This document shows, piece after piece, positions 39,901-51,900 of a stretch of DNA of 64,000 nucleotides. The DNA lies in contig JAUIRK010000913.1 in assembly GCA_030549495.1 (NCBI GenBank), positions 248,001-312,000 on the forward strand. Reading direction: 5' to 3'. Both the position numbers and the translations under genes were made by a program. The DNA is from Nectonema munidae. Its lineage: Eukaryota; Nematomorpha; Nectonematoida; Nectonematidae. The stretch's first letter is position 1, and the number at the start of each line of letters is the position of its first letter. The notes below the pieces were generated by a model. The model did not search any database and had not been told where the DNA came from. It saw nothing but the letters and a program-made list of their open reading frames with translations.

Positions 39901-42900
39901 CTAGAACCAACGTATAAAGATGATAACCTTTAAGGTTGACACTTTAACATATTCCCGTTAACGCCCATGTCGACTATAGTCGACTTTAAAAAAATAAAAT
40001 CGTCTGCGTTTATCAAAGCTCTTTAATACAAATCTTCTGCTTTACATTAGATATCGTCTGATTATTCTGGTCGTTAACGGGTTAAACGAAAGTTAAATGT
40101 ATTAGACCTTTACAAGTTAACTAGATAAAGAAAAAATGAACAATTTATATATAATTTGAGCAGCAACTAACGTACATATATATGAAATAAATGTATTTAT
40201 ACCAATTCAACCATGATAGTTTGTATGAAATATTGAGAATATAGTTCGGCAAACTTTTCTGAAATTAATTTTCAAATGAGAGATGAATTACTTTTTATTT
40301 GAAGTTGGGAGATATACTTTCTCTTTTGTCTAAGACAAAACTTTTTTCTAGTTGTCCGTATTGCATCCAAAAGAAAAATAATCTTCTTTTGCTGGACAAA
40401 TGGTATTAGGATAATCACAATCGGAACTAGAGCAAAACCCTACGTTCCCACCACTAGACCATCTGTCGACAAGACGAAATTAGTTTGTTATGGTCTTTAC
40501 CCTCAATAGTATCCTGTGTACAAAATGTACACTTAATAAATTCTAACACTAAAATTTTCATAGATATAACTTTTTACGCACTCAAAACTCCTTTGGGACT
40601 TAAATTTACAATAAATACTATTATCTTCAGCAATAAAATATTTGTTTTTTATAAATGGGATGAATTTATAACTAAAAGTTTGATTATGGTATTCAACACC
40701 GATTACATGATAAAGGTGCTGTTATTTCACTAATATATATCATCCCTAAACAATTTTCATTCATTTTTGACAGGCACAAATGTTTTTTTGATTGATCTAT
40801 ACTTTGATTGCTTTTTATTGCACACTCACTCACTCATGATAGATAAGTTTTTGTTTCATAATTTTATCTATTAATCGCCTTTCGTCGTTATTTTTACAAG
40901 CGCGTGTACTCTTTTCCTTTTCTTCAATTAAATGAAGGAAAATGAAAAAGCATGTTTTTTTGTCTATGCTTCAAGAGAATGATAATGGTAGGATTGGAGA
41001 TGCCCAAGAAGTAGGACTTGCTTTAGAACAATGTTTTCCAACTGCTGGTCCATAAGACAACTCTTTGCTGGTCCACGAAAAATTTTTCAAAAGCGAAAAG
41101 TATAGTGAAATTTCGCTTTTATAATTGCAACTATGATTGGCTATTTTTTTTAATTTATTTTGTATAATAACTCAGATTATTTACTTATTTTCGGGCAAAA
41201 AGACCTTCAAGGTCTCACCGTCCTACCCCGACCATTTGATAGTGGGCCAGGGGTAAACATTGATACTTGACTTACTTATTTTATTATATACACTACACAT
41301 GTAAATTTTTGTCATTAAATTTTTAAAAATTTTTAATTTTATTATTAATTTTTAAAAAAATTTTAATTTTAATTATATTAGTTAATTTTTAAAAATTTTT
41401 TATTTTTAATTAATTTTAATTATATTAATTAATTTTTAAAAATTATTTAAATTTAATTAATTTTATATATATTAGTTAATTTTTAAAAATTTTTTATTTT
41501 TAATTAATTTTAATTATATTATTTAATTAAAAATTATTTAAATTTAATTAATTTTATATATATTATTTAATTTTTAAAAATTTTTTAATTAAAAAAATTA
41601 TATTTTTTCAATTATAGTCATATTAAAAACTGGGAGGAAAAGCTTTGAAGCGAAAATATTCAAATGATTACTTGAGTTATGGTTTCACTTTCTTAGAAAA
41701 AATGGGATTGAGCTACCACAATGTGTGATTTGTTATAAAGTATTGGGAAATGAATCGATGAAGCCAGCAAAGCTCAAACTTCATCTTGAAAAATGTCATT
41801 CACATCTCATGAAAAAAACAAAGCTTTTTTTGAGCAAAAGTCACTGTCTTTGAAGCGTCAACGTCTCGATTCATCTTGTATTTTTCATGAAAGAACGTCA
41901 AATGCAGTTAAAGCTTCTTATTTTGTCGCTTATAAAGTAGCGCAGGCTAAAAAACCTCATACAATCGTTGAGGATTTAATTATCTCATGTGCAAAGGAAA
42001 TGGTTAGGCTTACTGTTGGTGAAGAAGCGGCACGGAAACTTAACGATATTTCATCGTCAAATAATACAGTAGTAAGAATAAATGAAATATCGTAAAACAG
42101 TTGATAAAGTAGTTCATGAAGTGAAAAACTCTCCCATGTTTGCTATACAATTGGACGAAACAACAGACATTGCCCACGCTTCTCAACTTTTGGTTTTTGT
42201 CAGGTATGTCCATGAAAAAGACATCAAAGAAGATTTTTTGTTTTGTAAGACTTTGGAAACCACGACACGCGCTTAGGATGTGATGAAATTAGTTGATTCG
42301 TTTTTCCAGGTGAATGGTCTTGAATGGGGAAAGCTGGTCGGAGTGACAACTGATGGTACTCCGTCTATGTTGGGATCCAAATCTGGTTTTCAAACGTTGG
42401 TCAAACAGAAAGCTCCATTGGCAAAAAGTGTGCATTGTTTCATTCACAGAGAAGCTCTGGCTTCTAAAACTTTACCTGAAGGACTCAAATGTGTATTTTC
42501 AGGAGTTGTAAAGATAGTAAACTACATAAAATCATCTGCTGTAAACACCAGTTTGTTCAAAAAACTTTGTGAAGATATGGGATCAGAATTTGAAGTTTTA
42601 TATTTTTACACTTCAGTTAGATGGCTGTCAGTGGGAAACGTTATGAAAACAGTTTTTGATTTGAGAGAAGAATTGATAACGTTTCGAACAAAAGACAAAA
42701 ATGAATTCGAATCGCTAAATATTGAATCAGAAACAGAGAATGCGTATCTCAATGATATCTTCGAAATACTCAATAAGTTGAATCTCAGGTTTCAAAGTAA
42801 AGATTCAAATTTGTTCATCCACCAGAGTACCATAAAGTTTTTTATTGAAAAATTAGAACTTTGGTAGGCAAGAGTTGAAAACTATAACTGGGTTCAATTT

Positions 42901-45900
42901 CCATGTTGAATTGCCCTTGGTGTGAAAGAAAAAGAACGAATAAGAATCTCAAAGAAGAATTTGAACGCTACTTTCCTGAAATTTAAGTGAAATCTGAGAC
43001 GTCGTCATACATACGGAATCCATTTTTAGCTTCTGTAAACACTGTTCCCGAGGATATCCAGGAGAAATTTTTGGAGCTTAAAAATGATTTACAAATGCAG
43101 GATTTTTTTGAAACTTTATCTTTGAGTAAGTTTTGGGTTAATGCTAGTTCTTCATATCCAAAACAAACATCGCTAGCATTAAGGCTAATTATACCATTCG
43201 CATCAACATATTTATGTGAGTCAGGCTTTTCATCTTTGATGCAAATTAAAACTAAACAAAGAAACCGCCTCGTCGCAGAAAGTGATATACGCTGTGCTTT
43301 ATCTATAACTCCTCCAGACATAGACAGCTTGTTCAAAGAAAAAAGAGTTCAGAAGCCTGGTTACAGCAATAGCGCAAAATGAAATTTTATTGATTTGTTA
43401 CTTTTATCTAATTTTTTTTTTGATTTTATAATAAATTTTTAATGAATTTTTTGTATGGATCATAATAAGTTTTTCCCACAAAAATAATGCTGGTCCATAC
43501 CATTTTCGCTTTTTGAAAAATGGTCCACGACCAGAAACGAGTTGGGAAACACTGCTTTAGAAGAAGAGGAGGCATATTTGTATGACAACACCCTAGATCA
43601 ATTAGAAGTACCCCAAGGTAGCGAAGAAGTATGTGATGATGAACGTGAAATTGATCTTTCAGCGATACAGAATCAGATGGAGAAAGTAGTGAAGATGCAA
43701 GTGAAAACATGCATTCTAATGAGAACTAGTAGCAGATGGAATCCTTTGGAGTCATAATCCCATTCCTCCTGCGCAGCTTAAGAGAAACATTCTCACACAA
43801 AAACCGGGAATTTTATGTAAAGTGAACAAAGAAATAGAGACTTTCATGCTTTTTTATTCTGAAAAAATGTTTTTACAGTTACTCAGATATACTAATCGAA
43901 AGGCAGGTGATATTCGTCTTGAATATAAAAAAAATCATTACTACAAAGTATCCCGTCAAGCTTTTCAATTGAAGAAGTAAAGGCTTCATTTGGAATTATA
44001 ATCAGAGCTGGAGTTGATCGCAAAAACATGATAAGTATACAAGAGTTATTGACAGAAGTAGATGGTAGACCTGCTGGTAGTTTTGCGGTTTGATAATTTT
44101 CGAAATTGCAAAAAATGAAAAAAAATTGGATCGTTTGACTGCCATTCGTGATATATGGAACTTTTTTCAAAAGAATCTTCTAGGTTTCTACATTGCAGAT
44201 ACAAATGTCACCATAGATGAGCAATTGGTTGGATACAGAGGAAAAGTTCCTGGTAGAGTTTACATGCTGAATAAACCTCGTAAATATGGTGTCAAATTAT
44301 ACTGGGTTTATGAGGCTTCCACCAGCTTTGCACTCAATGGATATATTTACTGCAGAGCAGACAAAAGTCTTGAAGAAATATAAAGTTTTTCTTGTAGTAT
44401 TGTGCTCCATTTGATGAGGCTCTTTTTCCATTCAGGTAGAGAAGTTTATACAGATAGGCATTACCTCACAAAAAATGGCTTTGGAATTGGCTAAAAAAAC
44501 TTGATGCTTATAGGGACTATCAAAAGTTCAAGGAAAGAGGTACCTAATATTGTCAATAAATTGAAGGGTTGTCAAATTCCATCTACTCTTTCACTGTATG
44601 ATCATGAAAGTAAAGTTTGTACTCTCATCTTCCCATTCTCAAATTGGCATTTCTTCTAGGGAAGACTTAGCCAAATACGATACGTGATTATAATGAAAAT
44701 AAATGTGGTGTGGATGTGATGGTTGGAATAATAGAAGAATTTACAAGAAGAAAGGCCGTAAGATGGCCTTTATTGACTAATTACTGTACAACAATAGAAA
44801 AAAAACGAAAATGTGATTAGCATTTTTTAAGAGTATTTTTCACGCTGATAACGAATATGGAAGTGGTTTTTTTGTGGCACCTTTCAGTTTTTTGTAAAAA
44901 ATAAATTTTTATTTCACGATCTTAACAGTATAAAATATTTTGCTACTATACGCTCCCATACAATTTTGTATTTTTTGCTTATTTTATTATTATTATTATA
45001 TCTGAAATTTTTTGAACAAATAATATTCATACATATGTCTACTTTAATTGGATAAAAAAAAATTATAAAAAAAAGTCCTAACACGAAAATCGTAAAATTT
45101 CATTCTCTGGCACGGGTCATTGACCTCAATTCGGTCCCACGCCACTATAACCATCACACTCAGAATCCAAAATAAAGTAGATGTGGATAAAAAAAATTTC
45201 AAGCCTCCCTTTTATCATATGAAAATTTTAGCTCAAAGTGGAAAAATGAGAAAAAATGTTATATAAATATGATTCGCTTGCAATCTTTATATTATAGATG
45301 ATCTTTTTTAGAATATTATTCTTTAATTTGTAAAAGTTAAAATTTCAAAATGCCGAGAGAGTGTAAAAATTTACAAGATAAATTTTGCTACATATGTGGT
45401 TCAGTTACATTAAACCAATACAAGAGGCATTTAACACCACATGTCAAAAAACTTTATGAGCTATACTTTGGATGTAAAGTTGGTGACCAAGACAAAAACT
45501 GGGCACTTCACATATGCTGTGTTAAATGTACAAGTTCTCTTTCTGGCTGGGTAAAAGGAAAATGGCCTGGACTTCTGTTTGGAGGAGTACCAATGATCTG
45601 GAGAGATCCTAAAGATCATTTAACAGATTGCTTCTGAATTGATATCAAAGGTATGTTACACTTATTAAAATTTTGAAAGATAGTAGTAAAGGATTTTTTA
45701 TTTAGGCTGTAATAGAAAGAACAAAAAATCTATTTTGTATCCAAGTCTTGCTTCTGCTATTCGCCCAGTCTCACATTCAAATGATATTCCTGTACCTCAG
45801 CCACCTTTGAAAGTGCCACGCGATGACAGCTGCAACTCAGAAGATTCAGAAGTTCATGATGCAAATTAAGTGGCAGTGCTGGAATCCGATAAGAAACCAC

Positions 45901-48900
45901 TTCTCATAACACAAACTGAACTAAATGATCTTGTTCGTGATTTATCACTTACTAAGCAACAACGTGAACTCCTGGCCTCTCGTTTACAGCAATGACTTTT
46001 GCTAAATGAGGATGTTAAAATTAGAATGTTCAGAAAACGTTCTGCCGATATAGAGAAGTTTTTTTCATTAGAAAACAGTTTGACTTACTGTAACGATATC
46101 AATGGTTTATTTAGTGTACTTGAAAAGTCATATGATCCAAATATGTGGAGGTTATCCATAGACCAATCGCTTTACAGCATGAAAGCAGTTTTGTTGCATA
46201 TTGGAAACACTATGCCTTCTATTCCAATCGCTCATTCCATTATTTTGAAAGAAAACTATCAAAACTTGGCTTTTATTCTTGGACGCATAAAATACAAAGA
46301 GATTTGTGCCGATTTAAATGTAGTAGCTATTCTCAGTGGTCTTCAAGCTGGATACACAAAGTTCATGTGTTTTCTTTGCAATTGGAACAGTAGGGCAAAG
46401 TCAAAACATTACATACAAACCGAATGGCCACCCAGGCAATCTATTACGATTGGTTGCAATAACATAATACATGAGCCACTAGTTCCAAAAGAGAAAATTA
46501 TTTTACCACCATTGCATATAAAGTTAGGCTTAATGAAACAATTTACAAAAGCATTGCAACACAGTAAGCCTTGTTTTCAGTATCTTAAAAAGATTTTTTC
46601 TAAAATAAGCGATGCTTAGATCAAGGAAGTTATTTTTATAGGTCCTCAGATTCGTAAGCTAGTTAATGATAAAAATTTTGAAATTACAATGGATCAAACT
46701 GAATTGTCAGCTTGGCAAGCTTTTAAAGATGTAAGCAAAAGACTTCTAGGAAAACATGAAGATACGATGAGAGAAATAAAAGTTCAAAGACTAATTAATA
46801 GCTATAAAGATCTTGGGTGCAATATGTCACTCAAAATACATTTTCTTCATTCTCATCTATCTTTTTTTCCAAGAAATGCCGCAGATGTAAGTGATGAGCA
46901 TGGTTAGATTCCATCAAGACATTGCTTTAATAGAAAGTAGGTACAAGGGTAAGTGGAGTCCGGCTATGCTCGCTGACTTTTGCTGGAACCTTAAACGTGA
47001 TACACCTGAAACATCTTACAAAAGAAAAAACAAATATAAGAAACAAATTTAAAACATTGTTTACACTCTTAAAATATACTAATTTAATATATTTTTTTCA
47101 AATAAATATAATTTTATCTTTTTATCTCAAATAGTAAGATTCATTTAGGATATATTCAAAATAAGTAAAAATCAAGTAATTATTATTATTATCAAATTAA
47201 CGATTTACAAAAAAATGTGACGTGATATACACTTTTTATTGTTAAATTCATATTCAGTGGATCAAACTTGATAATAAAAAGCATAAGAGATCTATGTTTT
47301 TTTCAACACTAAAATATGTTATAATAGACGTTTGTTGGCATAATGCTTTCATTCTCTTCTCTAAAATGGGATATTCTCAAAAAAGACATTTTTTTGAGAA
47401 ATCTCTCCTTTCAACTTGCTGAAAAATATGCAACTCTTCGTTAGCAAAAAGGTAATCCTGGAAGAGAAACCAAACTTGCTGGTATCATAGTAAGATATTC
47501 TGCCAAAGCTAATTCTTCTGCTTCAGAATACAATGATGTAGCAAATCCACAGCGTGCAAGAAGATGATATGATTGCAGAAAATGGAGTAGATCAATTTGT
47601 TTTAATTGCAAAAGTACTCTATTCCAAATGCACAGAAAAAGAATCAAAAAAGATTTGTGCTTACATTGTAGATTAAAATAAAATGTGTTATACTTCATAT
47701 TCGTGTTATCAGTTAAAATAAAAAAAAGTTTTATACTTTTTTTTTACAATGTTTAAGTTTTTTTAAAATGTGTACACTTTGTACCCTAAATACTGTAGTG
47801 TTTTATGCAAAATTTCATATACCATTGAGGGTTAAACTATTACATTGAATATAATAGAAGTAATAAATATTTCATATAAAAACGTGCTCAAAAAGATTGT
47901 AGTAGGTAATAACGTCATTCATTAACTATATTGATTGCTGCCATAAAAATAACATAGCATTTCTGTTATTATATATGTAGGTAAGTTAGTGAGATGTGAG
48001 TCTGTTTAAAGGTAGACAAAGTAGTGTTTACGAAGAAATGATTCGATAAATCAATAAGGAAAGAAGCGAAGGAAAAATAAGGAAAATGTTATAGATGTGA
48101 TCGTAGAAGCAAGCATAAATGGAGGACGAGATGAGGAGATACGCGTGAAAGAAAGAAATATATGCCACGCATTCTTTTTCTTCATTTCTTCTTCCAGCAA
48201 ATTAAGTTCATGTGAATCTAACGAAGGATAATTTGCACTTATATGAAAACGAGTGTAATTGATATTGTACATAACCAAATAATACCATATATGGTGATCG
48301 AAATAGATGAAAAGCCAAATGAATAATCAGGCTGAAGAGAGTATAAAACTTCAATAAGATATGAATGAATTAAAAAATTAACTAAATTCTCTTCCAATTA
48401 TTTATCCGTATAAGAAATCAATATATTTATCTGCTCCTATTTTTGAGAAAATTAGCTCTTCCAAAAATATTGCAACACATTTTTGGCGCTAGCCCAATTT
48501 GCTATGTAAAACAATTCTCAAAAAGATCATTCATCAAAAGGAAACTTGCTTTAGAAAATATTTTTTGAGGAGAAAATTTTTTAGCGAGAAATTTATTTCA
48601 AAGTCCATTTCTTATTTTTATAAAAATGGTCTTAATATTTTTTGCGAAAACAAAACAAGGAATTATTTTGAGAAAACTTAGACAATTGTCTGGCTGATTA
48701 GTAAAGAACAAGAAATTTCAGTGCACGGACAAAGTGGAAACAGGTAAGGAATTTCGATCTCTGGACAATAAAGCTCTTAAATATATTCTTATTAATAATA
48801 TTTTGCGGCTGAATTGTCTTAAGGCTGAATTGCTCAAACGGCTAAGTACCTTTAGTCTTCTCTGAACGATAGAATTGTGATATTTATATATTAGTTTATC

Positions 48901-51900
48901 TAAATTAAGAACTAATTCAAGACTAATGGTCTCGCATGGTCATTTAATTTTTCCTACTGAGAAAGGCCATTTAGTGCCTTTCCGGACATAGCTAATTCTT
49001 TATAGTATCATTGTAGTAAAAACAATGAAAATAGTATAATGATTATTAGTAAAAACAATAAACAACAAAACTTTATTTGCTTTTACTTTTTTTAAAACTT
49101 CACATGTGTTTAAAAAGATTTCAAACTGATCCATGATTTTAAGGCTGTTTGCACTGTTAATTAAGTCTTTGGAAAACATTTGATTTGATTATACTCTTGA
49201 ACTAGTTAACTTCTTTACTTCCCACTGTGTTCTAGCAGTTTATGTTTTTATTTTACATTTTCATCTTAGTGGAGATATAAAACGGAACAAATGCGATGAA
49301 ATGTTTATATTCAATCTGATATTGATGATATAACTTTTATGACGTAAAAAATATTGCATTGTGTAATACAGTGGTTCTGAAACGGTAACTGTGTTCAATA
49401 CAAATAGCACAATCTCTTTGTACACTTTCATTTATATTAAGATTCTCATAACCTGTACGGTTGAACGCGGGTAGACAACTTGATTGTCATCTCCAACCTG
49501 TATACTACGAGTGTTCATTTCCAACCCGTATTACGATGGTTCATCTCCAACTGGTATACTACGAGGGTTCATTTCCAACCCGTATTACGATGGTTCATCT
49601 CCAACTGGTATACTACGAGGGTTCATTTCCAACCTGTATACTACGATGGTTGAACTCCAACCTGTATATTACGATGGTTTATTTCCAACCTGTATACTCC
49701 GATGGTTCATCTCCAACCTGTATACTACGATGGTTCATAACAAACCTGCCAGTTCATATTTCGCTAGATGTAAGATTTGATATACCTCATTCGGGAGGAC
49801 GATGTTACATAAGTTATTTTTGCATTTTTTTCACTATATTAAATAATATATTTGTCAAATAATCAAAATAAATTTCTGTAATCAAAGAATCGAAAAATAT
49901 TCTTTAAAAAATCAAAAAATATTAAACTTTCCGTTCATATTTTGCTAGATGTAAGATTTGATATACCTCATACGATGTTACAAAAGTTATTACCTACATT
50001 TTTGCAATTTGCACGATTTTAAATAATATATTTGTCAAATAATAAAAATAAAATTTGGTAATCAAAGAATCGAAAAATATTCTTTAAAAAATCAAAAAAT
50101 ATTTATTCTTTTTAAATATATCCTTGGCTACCGTTACTTTTAGAATAGAAAGATAAACGTAGTTTCTATAATCATTTTTATCAAATCATGCATATAGGAA
50201 ACTAAAGTAACTTTCAGCATATATAGCGTGCCGATATATTATTGGAATTGAATCCGATCAAAAGATACCTATTGAAAAACTTTACTCTCCTAAAACTGGC
50301 TCACTTTTTGTGACGTTTTTGCGTTTTGATGATCTTTTTACAAGAAACATTCAATAAAATTGCCTCAGTAAAAATGTTCAATGATCATTTCCAGAAAGTC
50401 TTTTTAAAAATCAGTAAACTGCACACGAGCTAAAACTTTTTTTTCAGATACTAGATTATGTTAGCGTTGACGAACAACTTTTGAGTTTCCGAGGAAATTT
50501 TCCAATAAAAGTGTACGAACCCAGTAAGCCTGGTAAATGGAGAATCAAGTTTTATCACTTGAATGAGGCTAGAACATATTACGTTATGTGTCCTGAATTA
50601 TACGCTTTAGACCTACATGAAAGATTTTACCTCTCAGGATGCGAAATCATCAAAAGACTTATGAATTTATCTAAGGTGCCCAAATGTACTGGAATAATAT
50701 GTAATCGCTTTTTCATGGATCATAACTTATGCTTATGGGGTAAGGAGCGTATCTCATCAGTTAACACTCACTTCAAACAAACGGTGTGTTCCTCCTATTT
50801 TCAAAATTCAACATCTAAATAGTTTGCGATTGGCAGAGTATGAATGCAGGATTTTGTATTCTAGTTGTGCCTCTCTTGTTGCCTATAATCCAAAGAATCA
50901 CGCAACGACAAATTTCAAAGCAGTTCTTGTTATGAGCAGCCAACACTACCATGCTCTTGAGAGGGTGGGATCAAAACATAAACCGGAATCAATGTTGTGC
51001 TACAACAGTTTCAAATCAGGTGTAGATAAATCTAACCAGATGATGTGTGCTTATACCACATACAAAACCTTAAGACGTTGGCCGATGACTGTATTCAGCA
51101 ACTTTTGTTATAGTGTTATGGAATAGCACTCAATATACTATCAAAGAAAGTGGTAGAAAAGAATTCATCAAAAATCTTTCTTTGCTTCTTTCTTTTCTAA
51201 AGATTTTATGAAAATTCGTGCACAAAGCAAGAGTATTTCAAGTGAAGTAAGAACTTTGCTTCAAATTTATGGATATCAGAAGGAGAACCCTATTACATCC
51301 CTGTCTAGTAGAGGTAACTGTGTAATCTATTATCCCACTAAAATCAGAAGGATTTTCCAAGTATGTTCTAAGTGCCACAATAACGTATGCAATGAACATA
51401 AAAAGAACATATGTGACTCTTATTTTAATATTTTATAAAATAAAGTTTTCATCACTTTGAAAATAATTTCTTTAAGTAAATATATTTTTTAAATATATAA
51501 CCTCATTATGTACCCTTGGGCAAAAAGGACATTTGTTTTTTTTGATTCAGGGAATTTTATGAAAATTATAATATATTAAGGAAAAATTTTTTTTTATGAA
51601 AATCATAATATATAAGGTTATTGGTAAATTATATTCTAAAATAATCTTTTAGTTATTTTTTATAAAAAAAGTTTATTTTTGGGAAAAATACTTATAAATT
51701 TGTAAGGCTATTGCCGCTTCGGCCCTGGATGGCCATGCGAGGGTTAAACGGGGTTTTACTGGAGTGTAAATTTTAGCATCTAAGATTGAGAGAAAAATAT
51801 TTTTGTATAAATCGTTTATATAGAAATTATTTAATATTTAGAATAACTTTATAAGATATTGTAATGATAAAGATTTCAATAAATACTATATGTTATTATC

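Larger units (their letters stand above)
41029..43554 (+). mobile_element. hAT transposon (ZBED type) inserted in the piggyBac copy
   Basis: Ends CAATGTTTTCCAACTGCTGG (41029) and the complement of CAGTGTTTCCCAACTCG (ending 43554) are flanked by an exact 8-bp target duplication CTTTAGAA (41021-41028 and 43555-43562), the hAT hallmark. Length is 2526 bp. The subterminal TGGTCC/GGACCA and GCTTTTTGAAAAA motifs recur at both ends. Inside lie an AT-only tandem stretch (41300-41600) and a transposase gene on the plus strand. The host frame of the piggyBac N-terminus is continuous on both sides of the duplication. Confidence 0.93.
44830..47310 (+). mobile_element. Second insertion: transposon of the CYICG zinc-finger family, broken
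   Basis: It separates RRKAVRWPL from [11 protein letters not shown] of the piggyBac gene, so it was inserted there. Limits are approximate; no clean inverted ends or duplication were resolved. Plus-strand coding: [20 protein letters not shown] with [20 protein letters not shown] and HICCVKC (45350-45580), a Ser/Asp linker, [24 protein letters not shown] residues (about 45930), [40 protein letters not shown] (46130), [20 protein letters not shown] (46316), [20 protein letters not shown] (46500), [19 protein letters not shown] (46823) and [20 protein letters not shown] (46950). I recall this protein from many invertebrate and fish genomes as an uncharacterised repeat; the superfamily is not certain. 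About four breaks. Confidence 0.75.
40500..47831 (+). mobile_element. piggyBac-type transposon carrying two nested insertions
   Basis: The left end CCCTCAATAGTATCC starts at 40500 after TTTA; the right end ATACCATTGAGGG stops at 47831 before TTAA (47832-47835). Both ends have a GTGTAC-containing subterminal block. Transposase traces on the plus strand run MKKHVFLSM (40949), a hAT insertion, an acidic N-terminus (43555-43755), [20 protein letters not shown] (about 44000), [20 protein letters not shown] (44202, first catalytic Asp), and [20 protein letters not shown] (about 44705). After a second insertion come [15 protein letters not shown] (about 47325) and a Cys-rich end [10 protein letters not shown] (about 47595). 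Without the insertions about 2.3 kb remain, the normal piggyBac size. Several frame breaks; dead. It lies in NIM1 intron 1 on the strand opposite to the gene. Confidence 0.85.

Noticed and set aside
49461-49862. Two overlapping 100-130 codon ORFs with peptide repeats
   Set aside because: They are by-products of the 28-bp minisatellite, which stays open in more than one frame; no start context or domain.
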